From positions 186,001 through 250,000 of the forward strand of contig DATGHU010000034.1 in the NCBI GenBank assembly GCA_035307765.1: DNA of 64,000 nucleotides, written 5' to 3'. The DNA is from a bacterium. GTDB lineage: Bacteria; Sysuimicrobiota; Sysuimicrobiia; Sysuimicrobiales; Segetimicrobiaceae. A program made the position numbers and the translations under genes. Positions 7,455 to 16,410 of the stretch are shown here, one piece after another (position 1 is the stretch's first letter; each line of letters begins with the position of its first letter). The notes below the pieces were generated by a model that saw nothing but the letters and a program-made list of their open reading frames with translations, was not told the DNA's origin and did no database searches.

Positions 7455-8243
7455 TCATATCACCGACGATATCTCATCCTTTCCAGGATCCGTAGCGCCG
7501 GGGCCACCGATCCCCCCGTGGCGACCGGCGGAGAAAATCCTCCGCGCCACAGCCCCTATCCCAGCGATTACCACAATAGCAACGAGCCAGCGGATCCATG
7601 GGCGGGTCGCCGTGGGGCCGGCAGCCACGAACACACCCGGCAGGTCTGAGGGGGCAAAAACCTCCATGCCCTCCGATACCTGAGTCGCCCCCAGCGGGCT
7701 CCACCCCGATCCGGAGAACCGGAGGAGCGCCGTTGCGCTGATTGGATAGCGCAAGACGACCGTCACAGGCTTGGCGAGCTCGATCACCGCCTTGGAGTTC
7801 GCATAGCGCAGGTCAATGCGATAGGCGTTCCCGTCGAAATTCAGTTGCGACGGCGGTGGGGCGAACGTGAAAGGGTCCACCGGGGTGATTTTCACAATCA
7901 CGGAGGATTCGCCGTGATGTGGGACGACGCCGTTCTGAGGAAAGATCACTGTGGCCTGGGCGTCATCGGTCGACACCTCCCCCTCCACCGACCCGAATTG
8001 GTTCAACGCGAGCGCCCCGGCTCCCGTCGCCGGAGCGTGATTTCCCTCTCGAAGAGAGGGCGGGGGGTGGAGCCAGTTATACGGGGGCAGTGGTGCGATC
8101 CCATCGTAGAGCAAGCGGATCGGACCTGACCCCCAGGCAGACACCGTCGCGGCGACATAGAGCAGCACGGTCAGGCCCCCCCACACAAGCCAGAGCCGTG
8201 AGCTCTCGTTGAGCTCGACCCCGGACCCCGCTCCTTTCACCAT
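7455..8243 (-). CDS. Membrane-anchored conserved protein, 263 aa
   Basis: I do not recognise a named family, though the N-terminal LLYDGIAPLPPYNWLHPP motif recurs in a decayed neighbour copy and seems conserved. One transmembrane helix lies near residues 16-36 and another near 225-245. The extracytoplasmic region between them looks beta-rich (VIVKITPVDPFTF, YRIDLRYANSKAVIELAKPVTVVLRYP) and the C-terminus is a short basic cytoplasmic tail. I use the ATG at 8243. The frame is open to 8732, but that part is arginine-rich shadow coding over the pseudogene. The adjacent pseudogene shows a tandem duplication of this gene. A periplasmic or surface role next to the copper/oxidase genes is only inferred. 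Confidence 0.6.
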   Translation of the reverse strand: MVKGAGSGVELNESSRLWLVWGGLTVLLYVAATVSAWGSGPIRLLYDGIAPLPPYNWLHPPPSLREGNHAPATGAGALALNQFGSVEGEVSTDDAQATVIFPQNGVVPHHGESSVIVKITPVDPFTFAPPPSQLNFDGNAYRIDLRYANSKAVIELAKPVTVVLRYPISATALLRFSGSGWSPLGATQVSEGMEVFAPSDLPGVFVAAGPTATRPWIRWLVAIVVIAGIGAVARRIFSAGRHGGIGGPGATDPGKDEISSVI

Positions 8244-8322
8244 GGTTGTCTGAAGAGAGTTTTCTCCATCGTGGTGACCCCGGAGCCACCATCTGTGCGG
8301 AGATCCCTGGCCCGATCTCGGA

Positions 8323-8713
8323 TCACGGCCCGGCAGGGACGAAGATCCCCAGGCTGTCTGTGTCCGCCAGCACCTGCTGGCTCCCGGCGAACCGCGTCGT
8401 GGGGAGAGCTTTCCACCCGCTCCCGACTGATTGGAGCAGCATAGTGCTATGCACGGCGTAGCGGAGCACCACTGTCGCAGGACCGGCGAGCGTAGCCGGC
8501 ATCGCCGATGCCGCGTAGGTCGCCTCGATGCGGTAGGTGCTGAGGGAGTTGATTGTCCCCGGTGCGATTTGCCGGAGGATGGACCCAGCGGTATGGAGGA
8601 AGGGGCGCCAACCCATCGTACAGCAACCGAGAAAAGAACGACCACGAGCTGGTCACCGCCGCAAGATACAGGAGTGCCGCAACAATACCCCAAGCGAGGG
8701 GGCGAGTCCTCAC
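8323..8713 (-). pseudogene. Decayed tandem paralogue of the 7455-8243 membrane protein
   Basis: The N-terminus (a hydrophobic helix, then LLYDGLAPLPPYRWVHPP) is read in one frame from a GTG at 8713. The C-terminal half (INSLSTYRIEATYA, VVLRYAVHSTMLL, then GIFVPAGP and stop) is in another. Compared with its intact neighbour, about 70 central residues are missing at the frame change and the C-terminal transmembrane helix is lost. It is a clear duplicate undergoing loss. Confidence 0.7.
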
Positions 8714-8839
8714 GGTACCTGGTGGTGCGCACTCACGACCTCTTCATCGCTCCTGACGGCCATGACTGCGTCGTGCTTGGCAGCTCGCTCAGCCGCACGC
8801 GCTGCGGCCGAGCGGCAAGCGCCCCACGTCGCATTGGCA

Positions 8840-9379
8840 TCAGCTCATCTGGAGGAGATTGGCCGCGGCATGCGTGACGGCTGAGGCGGACCACGTACCG
8901 GCCGCCCAGCGCTGCCAGCCGAACAACACCCCTGCCGCGAGATCAATCGGCAGGGCTCGCACCCCGTAGACCGGCACGTGCACGATCGCGAAGGCCATGG
9001 CACTCCCCCCCACGGCGAGCCATGCCCCCCATCGAATCAGCCAGCCATACACGAACCGCCGGAAAAAGAGTTCCTCGGCCGCAGCGGCGAGCAGACTTGC
9101 CCCCACAGCCAAGGTGGTGACGGGCGCAGGCGCCACGGCCACGCGCAGCCACCGGCCGATGGCGAACGCGGTGATGCCCATTCCGACGGCGACCAGCCAG
9201 CGCGTCCCTCGCGGCCGTTCAACCTCATCGCGCCGCAGGGGGGCGAGCGCCCCGACTGCCCCTACCGCGCCTGTCACCAGCACCGCGCTGAACGACCCCG
9301 GCGGCCGAACGGCCAGAGCCACGCAGCCGCAGACCGCCAACAGCGCCGCCCCCCATTCTCCCGGGCGCGCCCCTCCCAC
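8840..9379 (-). CDS. CPBP-family (CAAX/Abi) intramembrane metalloprotease
   Basis: 179 residues with about five hydrophobic helices. The CPBP signature is present: EELFFRR (EExxxR type, about residues 101-107), FAIVHV (FxxxH, about 129-134) and a final helix containing THAAAN. The glutamates and histidines form the membrane-embedded metal site in this family. Members cleave prenylated or membrane substrates or act in bacteriocin self-immunity. The substrate here is unknown. The start appears to be GTG at 9379, immediately after the stop of the lipoprotein gene at 9382, so translation may be coupled. Confidence 0.75.
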   Translation of the reverse strand: MGGARPGEWGAALLAVCGCVALAVRPPGSFSAVLVTGAVGAVGALAPLRRDEVERPRGTRWLVAVGMGITAFAIGRWLRVAVAPAPVTTLAVGASLLAAAAEELFFRRFVYGWLIRWGAWLAVGGSAMAFAIVHVPVYGVRALPIDLAAGVLFGWQRWAAGTWSASAVTHAAANLLQMS

Positions 9380-9381
9380 GC

Positions 9382-9795
9382 TCAGCGAACCGTAAATGTT
9401 ACCGATCGAATCACGCGCGGATTAAACGGGAAGTGGTCTTGTGCCACGAACTCCGCCGTGAGCAGGTGCGGGCCTTTGACCACAGCGATGTCCTGCTCGA
9501 GCCCGTAGGCCATTGACACGACCCTCCCATCGACGAGCAGATGGACGTGCCCACGATCAGGTCGCAAGTGGGTGGAGACCTGGGGGGTGATCTGCGCCCC
9601 CTCTAGCCGGAGCCGGACGTGGAGGGTGGTGCCTGAGATCGTGGCCCCGGGCTCCGGCCACACGATGGCGAGAGTGGCGCTTGAGCGCGGGCGGATCTGG
9701 GGTGCTGGCGGGGCGGCCGCTTGCGGGCGCGCACTGCATCCGATGATCGCAAGCGAGATGAGAATGAGGCCTGCATGCCCCATCAGGTTATGCAT
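9382..9795 (-). CDS. Lipoprotein with DUF4399/YtkA-like beta domain
   Basis: 137 residues. The N-terminus (MHNLMGHAGLILISLAIIGC) is a signal peptide ending in a lipobox with Cys20. The mature part is an immunoglobulin-like beta domain with VWPEPGATISGTTLHVRLRL and a histidine-bearing GHVHLLVDG motif, as in DUF4399-type domains of copper and oxidase-assembly clusters. A metal-related or structural role outside the membrane is inferred from context. The gene lies between CtaG and the CPBP protease on the minus strand. A broken second copy lies at 13235-13625. Confidence 0.65.
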   Translation of the reverse strand: MHNLMGHAGLILISLAIIGCSARPQAAAPPAPQIRPRSSATLAIVWPEPGATISGTTLHVRLRLEGAQITPQVSTHLRPDRGHVHLLVDGRVVSMAYGLEQDIAVVKGPHLLTAEFVAQDHFPFNPRVIRSVTFTVR

Positions 9796-9866
9796 CGGTA
9801 GAGGATTCGCTCCCAGCGGAGTCCCCTCCCGTCATCTCGACGTTCCGGACTGGCTGCCGTCATGAG

Positions 9867-10667
9867 CTAATTCCTTCCATGGGCCGCCTGCGCCTCACGG
9901 CGTTGCTGCACGCGTTCCTCACGCCCGAGGAACCACGCGATCAGGATCAGCAATGGGATGACATACATCATCTGCCCCATCACCCACATCAGGCTGCCAC
10001 CCAGCTTTTGGTCTTGAAGAGCGCTCAGGCCCCAGAGGTGCGGGACGACCGTGTAAGGCCAGTAGAAGACTCGGTCCGAAAACGCCAGCGCGAGGCCGAG
10101 CAAGAAGTTGACAACTTCGGTACCAAACAGCATCGTGATGCGAACCCCCAGGTCCGCCTGAACGAGCGTCGGCGCCGGTGAGACGATGACGCCCCAGAAC
10201 ACGAGACCGACCGCGACGAAACTGGCGTGCTCGGCCGCATGGATCCACGGCGCCTCGAGCGTCGCAATGTACGCCGCGGGGGAGTGCCAGAGCAGCAGCA
10301 CCCCATTGTAGAGCACGAAGGCCGGGACAGGCGACCACAGCGCCCGGTAGGCGTGCCACAGCGAAGGTCGACGATGGAGCCACCCAACGACCCCCGACGG
10401 CACGCCCAACACGAGTAACGGGGGGGCGACCATCATCAAGAGCATGTGCTGGACCATGTGGAGCGTAAACGAGTACGGGGCTCCAGTGTGAACCGGGGAG
10501 AGCAGGGCGACAACGAGCGTGGAGAAACCGGCCCAGAAGTACAGCTGTTGCCGGCGCCCGACGCGGAACCGGTGTAGCACCCAGAGGTACGCCGCCGCGG
10601 TCAGCCACAAACCGGCGACGCTTGTGGGGTTCCAATCCCAATCTGTGAGCCGTAGCGTGACGACCAT
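9867..10667 (-). CDS. ctaG: Cytochrome c oxidase assembly protein CtaG (caa3-type)
   Basis: 267 residues with about seven transmembrane helices. Hallmarks of the caa3 CtaG family are visible: SPVHTGAPYSFTLHMVQHMLLMMVAPPLLVLG (positions about 56-87), several WHSPxAY- and HAAEHASF-type histidine motifs, and GQMMYVIPLL near the end. CtaG is needed for delivery of copper to the CuB site of heme-copper oxidases. I use ATG 10667, because the residues before it (to 10769) are arginine-rich and outside the family. It sits in a minus-strand run after SCO, DUF929 and VKOR genes, so the whole group suits oxidase maturation. No oxidase subunit is in the window. Confidence 0.85.
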   Translation of the reverse strand: MVVTLRLTDWDWNPTSVAGLWLTAAAYLWVLHRFRVGRRQQLYFWAGFSTLVVALLSPVHTGAPYSFTLHMVQHMLLMMVAPPLLVLGVPSGVVGWLHRRPSLWHAYRALWSPVPAFVLYNGVLLLWHSPAAYIATLEAPWIHAAEHASFVAVGLVFWGVIVSPAPTLVQADLGVRITMLFGTEVVNFLLGLALAFSDRVFYWPYTVVPHLWGLSALQDQKLGGSLMWVMGQMMYVIPLLILIAWFLGREERVQQRREAQAAHGRN

Positions 10668-10824
10668 CGATGGTGAGCCGAGTCCCGCCCTCCAGTATAG
10701 TAGCAGAAAGACGCGTCGGCGGTCGCGTTCCGAAGATCGTCCGAGAAATGTTGCCCATTTCGACGGCAACCTCCTCGAGTGCGTCTCGACCCGCTCACGA
10801 CCACCTCGGCCGGATGAACGACCT

Positions 10825-11283
10825 CTAAGGCTCTGGATTCGTAGAGGTGCGTGTCGCGTCTGTCAGCATCTGGACCACGAAGAGGCCGATGACCAACACG
10901 TGCACGGCCGTGCACCACAGGCAGATGCTTCCGATCACCACCAGTTCGGTGTAGAGAAGCCGCAGCACCGCTGCGGCACCGATCACCGCCCAGCCGATCC
11001 CGCCCCAACGTAGCCACGGGGGCTCCGCGGCTCCGTGACGCACTAGCGACAGGATCGCGAGCGTGGCGGCGACGGCGAACCAGATCATGCCCCAGAGTGC
11101 CACGGGGATCCCGTTCCAGACGGCTTGAGGGCTCGTCAGCACGCGCTCGCAGTTCACGGCGCCCGAACTCGAGCAGACAAGAGACACGGCCGTGTCGTAG
11201 TGTAGGGCGCTGAGGTACGCGGCGATCCCAAGCCCGATCAGGCTCGCGGCGAGACGGACGCGGTCCCAGGCCTGGAGGGACAC
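10825..11283 (-). CDS. VKOR-family protein (disulfide-bond generation)
   Basis: 153 residues with four to five transmembrane helices. The VKOR signature is clear: an external cysteine pair in VCSSSGAVNCERVL and the active-site CLWC near the C-terminus. These proteins reoxidise a thioredoxin-like partner using quinone. The GTG start at 11283 overlaps the end of the preceding DUF929 gene by a few bases, so the two are probably coupled and form the oxidant pair for extracytoplasmic protein folding. The frame is open to 11376, but that stretch overlaps the other gene. Confidence 0.85.
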   Translation of the reverse strand: MSLQAWDRVRLAASLIGLGIAAYLSALHYDTAVSLVCSSSGAVNCERVLTSPQAVWNGIPVALWGMIWFAVAATLAILSLVRHGAAEPPWLRWGGIGWAVIGAAAVLRLLYTELVVIGSICLWCTAVHVLVIGLFVVQMLTDATRTSTNPEP

Positions 11284-11287
11284 CCGA

Positions 11288-12181
11288 TCAGTTCCCGGTG
11301 TGGGGCAGCACCTGCGCGGCGTCGCGCACCCCCGCACTCTGACACACGGAGGCCGGCGCCTTTCCGTCGACGGCACAGATCGCGGCGGTGATCTCGTTCG
11401 CGAAGCTGAGAATCGCCCGAGCCGCGGTGGTCGTGCCTACAGGGAGGGATGCTGCAATGGCGTGCCAATCCATTCCCTGCAACACGGATGGCGAAAAGGG
11501 CGATCCCGTCAGAAGATATCGGCCGCCGATGATCAGGAACGGGATGCTCCCCGAGGAGTCGTAGTGGCTGAACAGCGCTGCCTGCGTATCGGTGAGGTGC
11601 TGCAGCGGTGGATATCGCCCGGAGGCGTCCTGGATATTGCCCTGCAGTTCCGCGGTCTGCAGCAGAAGGTATGGGCTTTCGTATCGTTGTCGCAGCAAGG
11701 TGAGGGTCGGCGTGCGTGGGAAGACGTCGGTTGCGGACGATGTCGAGAGCGCCAGCCCGGTAAACGTGCCGAATCGATCGAGCGTCGCGACGAGCGGCCA
11801 CCGCATGACGGCACAGTAGGGACAGTACTCGGCGCCGACGTAGAGCACGACGGGCGTCACGTTACCCGACGGCGGCGTCCCCACAAGCATCAGGCGAGCC
11901 GCCCCGTCCGCTCCCACCCGATCCCACGTAGGCTCGGGGATGGCGGCCAGGTTGCGCGCGATATCCGCCGGTAGTGGCGTGCCTTCGGCCGCGGCCAAGG
12001 CTAGCCGCGAGGCGCTTTGCCGTTGGCGCTGATGGACGATACCCCCGACGATGACCAACGCAACCGCCACGCCGAGGGCCGGGAGCGTCCACACTAGGGA
12101 TGGTCGTCGACCATGCGGTGCGGGTCGGCGCATCTCCGGACCCGCACCAGTCTTGATCTTTCGACGCGGTCCCTGCGGCAT
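11288..12181 (-). CDS. DUF929/thioredoxin-like membrane-anchored protein, partner of VKOR
   Basis: 297 residues: a basic N-terminal tail, one transmembrane helix (about 32-50), then a thioredoxin-like domain with GAEYCPYCAVMRWPL (CPYC, about 118-121) and a long insert ending with PFLIIGGRYLLTG, as in DUF929 proteins. The CxxC is presumably exchanged with VKOR, whose gene follows with overlap. A good ribosome-binding site (GAGAGGAG) precedes the ATG at 12181. The pair may keep SCO, CopC-type and cytochrome cysteines oxidised. Confidence 0.8.
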   Translation of the reverse strand: MPQGPRRKIKTGAGPEMRRPAPHGRRPSLVWTLPALGVAVALVIVGGIVHQRQRQSASRLALAAAEGTPLPADIARNLAAIPEPTWDRVGADGAARLMLVGTPPSGNVTPVVLYVGAEYCPYCAVMRWPLVATLDRFGTFTGLALSTSSATDVFPRTPTLTLLRQRYESPYLLLQTAELQGNIQDASGRYPPLQHLTDTQAALFSHYDSSGSIPFLIIGGRYLLTGSPFSPSVLQGMDWHAIAASLPVGTTTAARAILSFANEITAAICAVDGKAPASVCQSAGVRDAAQVLPHTGN

Positions 12182-12208
12182 AGGACTCCTCTCCAGCGTG
12201 GCCTGTTC

Positions 12209-12907
12209 TCACGTCTGCGGGGGGGCGAGAATCTTCAGGTCCGTCATCAGCGCCTTCGGCGTGAAGTCCGCGGACAGGAAAACTCGAATTTGCCCCCTTG
12301 GATCGATGACGTACGCGAGGGCGGTGTGTGTGATGTTGCCGATGGTCGCCGCCACCGCACCGGCCTCAGGATCCAGTCCCCTCGTTCCGATATAGTATTG
12401 CGCCCAGATCGGGCGGAGTTGTGCGGGCGACCCTGTGAGATACTCTAGTTCCCCCCGTACGTGGTGCGCTGCAAGGAAGGCCCGAACCGCAGGGCCGGTG
12501 TCTCCCCGGGGATCCACACTGACCGCGATGAACGCCACGTGCCGTGCCAGAATCCCCAATTGCGCGTAAGTGCGGTGCAGTTTCTCGGCGATCAGCGGGC
12601 AAACATCTGGGCAATGGGTGTAGAGAAAGGTCAGGACAACCACCTTTCCCCGAAAACCCGCGAGAGACACTTCCCGTCCGTCTTGATCTCGCAGGCGAAA
12701 CCCGAAGGCTGATATTGGAGGCGTGAGCACGCTCCCGACAAGGGGGGTTGGGGGTTGAGGTAGCAAGCGTTTGAAGGTCGCGAGCCCACCGACGGTCGCC
12801 GCCATCAAGGTGACTAATACTATTCCCACCCAACGTCGTGAACCCCGGATCGGCATGCGAGGGCCCCCAGAAGCGCGGCGCTTTTCCCGTTCATCCGTGT
12901 TGATCAC
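12209..12907 (-). CDS. SCO1/SenC copper chaperone for cytochrome oxidase
   Basis: 232 residues: one N-terminal membrane anchor (about 28-46) and a thioredoxin-like SCO domain. Copper ligands are in place: THCPDVCP (CxxxC) and a distal histidine in ITHTALAYVIDPRG, with the SVDPRGDTG segment typical of SCO. It loads CuA of cytochrome oxidase or protects against oxidative stress. The track of genes downstream (DUF929, VKOR, CtaG) fits oxidase assembly. The assigned GTG at 12907 has a weak ribosome-binding site. An ATG at 12856 (MPIRGSRRW) is a possible alternative start. Confidence 0.88.
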   Translation of the reverse strand: MINTDEREKRRASGGPRMPIRGSRRWVGIVLVTLMAATVGGLATFKRLLPQPPTPLVGSVLTPPISAFGFRLRDQDGREVSLAGFRGKVVVLTFLYTHCPDVCPLIAEKLHRTYAQLGILARHVAFIAVSVDPRGDTGPAVRAFLAAHHVRGELEYLTGSPAQLRPIWAQYYIGTRGLDPEAGAVAATIGNITHTALAYVIDPRGQIRVFLSADFTPKALMTDLKILAPPQT

Positions 12908-13234
12908 CCCGTTTCACCATGCCCCCCCCGGAGTCATTCGGTCCCACCAAAATGATTGTATCATCCGGATACCTCTGGACAATGGTCCGGAAATAGTAGT
13001 CCTCACATCCCGGCCGACTTAGCCGAGCGAGGTCTTGCCAACGTCGTCACTGGCCCGAGCACTACCGGAAAACCGACATTCCGGAAGCTTACATCAAAAC
13101 GGAGGACTCTATTGTGCGCGCGAGAAAATGTATCGAATCTCTGTGATCACCCGACGATCAAGAAGGTAAACGTCTGAGCGTGCGCGACCGGACGCTACCC
13201 GACAAGGGGGCCCGAGGGAAAAAACGCTCAACAA
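12908..13234. other. No gene seen
   Basis: An AT-richer spacer upstream of the SCO gene, presumably with its promoter. No clear -35/-10 pair is visible. Confidence 0.3.
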
Positions 13235-13625
13235 TCCGTGAAGGTCAGTGATCGGATCACACGTGGATCGAAAATGATCTTGTGCGACGAACTCGGCAGT
13301 GAGCAGATGTCCCCCCTTTGGCGACAGAGATGGCTTGATCGAGCCGTATGCCATTGAAACCACTTGCCTATCGATGAGCAAATGGACGTCCCCTCTGTCA
13401 GGTCTCAGACGCGTGGAGTTCTGGGCGGTGATCTGCGCATATAGCTCGAAGCCGGACGTGGCGCATAGGTCCCGAGATCGTGGCGCCGGGCTCTGGCGAG
13501 ACGATGGTCAGCACGGCGGTCCAGCGCAGATGGGTGTTGTTCGCGGGCCCGAGGGCCGCCGGGACGGCACTGCACCTGCGCAGGCTCAAGGCAATGCGCA
13601 CCAATCCTGGAAGACCGACCAGGGA
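13235..13625 (-). pseudogene. Frameshifted copy of the DUF4399-like lipoprotein gene
   Basis: Minus-strand pieces closely match the intact lipoprotein at 9382-9795: IVSPEPGATISGPMRHVRLR in one frame and DRQVVSMAYG, then GGHLLTAEFVAQDHF in another. Several frame changes separate them. The intact copy has matching segments (VSMAYG, GPHLLTAEFVAQDHF). It is a relic duplicate beside the large CopC-CopD gene. Confidence 0.7.
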
Positions 13626-13684
13626 TCCCCATTGGGAAAAGGATCGCTCCACACGCGCCACGCCGTTTCGCCTCCAGGGTCGCT

Positions 13685-15631
13685 CTACAGGTGGGCGGTG
13701 AAATGGGCGCGCAGGGTCTCGCCACTTCCGGTGGTGACGACAACGTCGATTCTCCAGTCCCCTTTGGTCAATCGGGCGTCCGCAATGAAGTGCCCAGGGC
13801 CGAACCGGCGCGCAGACAGCGACAGAGGAACCTTCCCAGTCCCGGCCGCGAGAATCTGGGGAAATCGCGGGACCGGAAGCTCGCCGCCTGCAGCATTAAT
13901 GAAGGTCAGGTGCAACTCGTTGAGTCCTGGCTTTCCAGGATCGAGGTACGCGTCCAACAGACGGCGACCAGGGAGATCGATGTTGTAGAGGGCGGGCTGG
14001 CCCGGGGTTTGCAGGATCCGAACGGCCTGGGGAGGGGTCCGGGTGGTCACCGCGAGAGGCACCTCCACGGCGGTACGCTGTCGTTCAATGACGGCGGTGA
14101 CGAGCCAGGGTCCGTCGAGGGAAATGTTCACCCCCTGCCCCTGGTACGTTCCATCGGCCGCGCGCCGTAGTTCCAGCGTCGAGGCGCCAATGTCCGGTCG
14201 CGCGGGAGCCATAAACCGCAGAGTGACCCGTTCCGCCGCGATGGGACGCCGCGTATCATAATCTGTAATCTGTGCCACGAACCGGTTCACGCCGGGGACC
14301 CCCGGGGTGACCTCCAGGTGGACTCGAATCGTCGTGGCGTAGTCGTTGGCCGTGGCCGTGACGACCGACACGGCGGATGCGGCGCCCCCGGTGAGGCTGG
14401 GCGGCGCCAAGCCCGTCAGCAGCCCGGCCACGGCCAGCACCACCGCCGCAAGCCCCAACTCAGTTCCCCCTATCCGACGCAGACCGCGCAGGGTCTTGGT
14501 GGCAGCGGGAACACTCCGGTAGCGGTTCACTGCTCCAAGGCTCGCGAGGACGAGCAAGAACGCGGCCTTGACCAGCACGACCTGCCCGAAATCGCTGGTG
14601 AGCAGGGCCCCCCAGCTCCCCACCTCATCGACCGCGCGAAGCACGCCCGTTGCCGCAACAACGACCAGTGCCACCCCGGCTCCGGTTGAGAAGCGCCGGA
14701 CCAGAATAGCTTTGTCGCCATCTGGCCTGCCACGGACGGCCACCAGCAGGGCAGCGAGGCCCCCGACCCAGATGCCGATGCCGGCAAAGTGCAGCCACTG
14801 GTCCATGATGTTCGGCCATCGCCATGGGCCTGCGCCCGCGCCAGGATGCCCGGCCAGCACATGCGCGAGCATCGCGCCTGCCGCTCCTATGCCAACAATA
14901 AGAAGGGCGCGGCGACGTGAACGGATGGATAGGCGTTGGGTCGCTCCAATGGCGATTCCCGCAATGCTGAGCGGGAGCGCCCTCCAAGCGAGGGCGAGAC
15001 CGAGCGGTGTTCCGAGGAGGCGGCCGATCCCGACTCCCGCGTCGGCCGCCTGGGCCAGACCCAGGACGACTAGCCCCGCCGCGGCAAACGCCCACAGCAT
15101 CCACAGATATCCCGCGCTCGGCATCACGGGCTCGTGGGCTGCCAGCGCCCACACCCATGCAGCCCCCAGCAGACCGCTCAGGCCAAGATACCACCCCCAA
15201 CGGCTGATGACGTAGAGCGGTGAGGGCCACGGCGGCCTCCCTTGCGCTGCCGGAACCGTCCCTGGAGAGACACCGATCCCGAACCCAAACGCGCCCCCGG
15301 TTACGTGGCCATCGACGCGGGATACGGTCCGCCAAGTGACCGTGTACACCCCGTTCAGGAGCGGGCCGAGAGGGACTCGTAGCTGCCGCGGATTCTCTGG
15401 AACGACCTGTGCCCCTCCGCGATCGACCACCCGGCCGGCATTATCGAGCACGTGGACCACGGAGAGGGTCGGCTCGGGTTCCTCGGTGAAGGTCATGGTC
15501 ACAGCGGCGGGTGACTTCTGGAGAACGGCTCCGCTTGCGGGGGTAGCTTCGCGCAACAGCGCGTGTGCACCGGCCGGGGACGCGATGACGAGTACGGTTA
15601 CGAGCGCGAGGGTCGTGCCCCGCGAGAACAC
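13685..15631 (-). CDS. CopC-CopD-YtkA fusion, copper import/resistance
   Basis: 648 residues. After a signal peptide, mature CopC begins with HALLREATPASG, whose leading histidine is the usual copper ligand, and covers about residues 23-120. About eight transmembrane helices with conserved histidines follow (about 140-410, CopD). The C-terminal 220 residues form a YtkA/FixH-like beta domain (FVAQITDYDTRRPIAAERVTLRF). CopC-CopD fusions move copper into the cytoplasm or to cuproenzymes. The start is GTG at 15631 with a weak ribosome-binding site. Two separate CopC-type genes and a second CopD gene follow in this region. Confidence 0.82.
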   Translation of the reverse strand: MFSRGTTLALVTVLVIASPAGAHALLREATPASGAVLQKSPAAVTMTFTEEPEPTLSVVHVLDNAGRVVDRGGAQVVPENPRQLRVPLGPLLNGVYTVTWRTVSRVDGHVTGGAFGFGIGVSPGTVPAAQGRPPWPSPLYVISRWGWYLGLSGLLGAAWVWALAAHEPVMPSAGYLWMLWAFAAAGLVVLGLAQAADAGVGIGRLLGTPLGLALAWRALPLSIAGIAIGATQRLSIRSRRRALLIVGIGAAGAMLAHVLAGHPGAGAGPWRWPNIMDQWLHFAGIGIWVGGLAALLVAVRGRPDGDKAILVRRFSTGAGVALVVVAATGVLRAVDEVGSWGALLTSDFGQVVLVKAAFLLVLASLGAVNRYRSVPAATKTLRGLRRIGGTELGLAAVVLAVAGLLTGLAPPSLTGGAASAVSVVTATANDYATTIRVHLEVTPGVPGVNRFVAQITDYDTRRPIAAERVTLRFMAPARPDIGASTLELRRAADGTYQGQGVNISLDGPWLVTAVIERQRTAVEVPLAVTTRTPPQAVRILQTPGQPALYNIDLPGRRLLDAYLDPGKPGLNELHLTFINAAGGELPVPRFPQILAAGTGKVPLSLSARRFGPGHFIADARLTKGDWRIDVVVTTGSGETLRAHFTAHL

Positions 15632-15753
15632 TATGCGGTACCCGGGCGCCGCGGTTCGTTCACGCCACCGAAAGCTCCCAAACTAGAGTCTTCTGCTCTT
15701 CGGCAGCACATTATCGAATTGGGACCAAGCGGGGTCCGATGGTGAACCCCTGC

Positions 15754-16410
15754 TCACCGTTTGCGCTGGCCCATGTCATGCCTCGTCGCGAAGGCGGCGA
15801 GCTCGACGCGGTTCCGTAGATGCAGCTTCTCCAGGATGTTCTGGAGGTGGCGTCTTACGGTATTCTCTGCAATGTCCAGCACCATCCCGATCTCCCGATT
15901 CGTCTGGCCGCGGGTGACGAGCGTGAGAATGTCTCGCTCTCGCGCAGTGAGCATCGGCAGGGTCGTTGCCAGGTCCGGCTTCCGGGACCAGGTAAACTCT
16001 TGAAGGACGCGCTCCGCGATGGTCCGTGAGATACGCGCGTCTCCCGACACAATCGCATCCAGATATTCCAACCAGAGCTGCGGTTCCATATTCTTGATCA
16101 AGTAGCCTTGCGCGCCACGCTTAATCGCTTCGAACAGATCCCGGGGGTCGTCCGAGACGCTCAGCACCACGATCTGCATCGACGGAAATTCTTCCTTGAT
16201 CGCCTGGATCGCGCCGAGGCCGTCTAGACGCGGCATGCGGAGATCCATAAGCACGAGCTCGGGCATGAGCTCACGGGCTCGGGCGATGGCCTCCAGGCCG
16301 TTTGTCGCTTCGGCGATAACCTCGAACTGCGAGGACCGTTCGAGGATGTTCCGAATGGCGCGCCGCGCAAGCGCGCTGTCGTCAACGATCAGCGTCCGCC
16401 TGACAGACAT
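15754..16410 (-). CDS. NarL/FixJ-family response regulator
   Basis: 218 residues. The receiver domain (1-120) has the phospho-acceptor in LVLMDLRMPRLDG (about D56), VLSVSDD and a conserved lysine in YLIKNM. The LuxR/NarL helix-turn-helix (about 150-210) has LTARERDILTLV, GQTNREIG and ENTVRRHLQNIL. It controls transcription when phosphorylated by the kinase upstream: its ATG (16410) overlaps the kinase stop in the sequence TGATG. Copper or redox control of the neighbouring operon is an inference from location. Confidence 0.9.
   Translation of the reverse strand: MSVRRTLIVDDSALARRAIRNILERSSQFEVIAEATNGLEAIARARELMPELVLMDLRMPRLDGLGAIQAIKEEFPSMQIVVLSVSDDPRDLFEAIKRGAQGYLIKNMEPQLWLEYLDAIVSGDARISRTIAERVLQEFTWSRKPDLATTLPMLTARERDILTLVTRGQTNREIGMVLDIAENTVRRHLQNILEKLHLRNRVELAAFATRHDMGQRKR

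Noticed and set aside
7180-7500. A complete tmRNA gene on the minus strand
   Set aside because: Only the 3' 23 bases match. The T-stem does not pair and no tag-peptide region or 5' end is visible.
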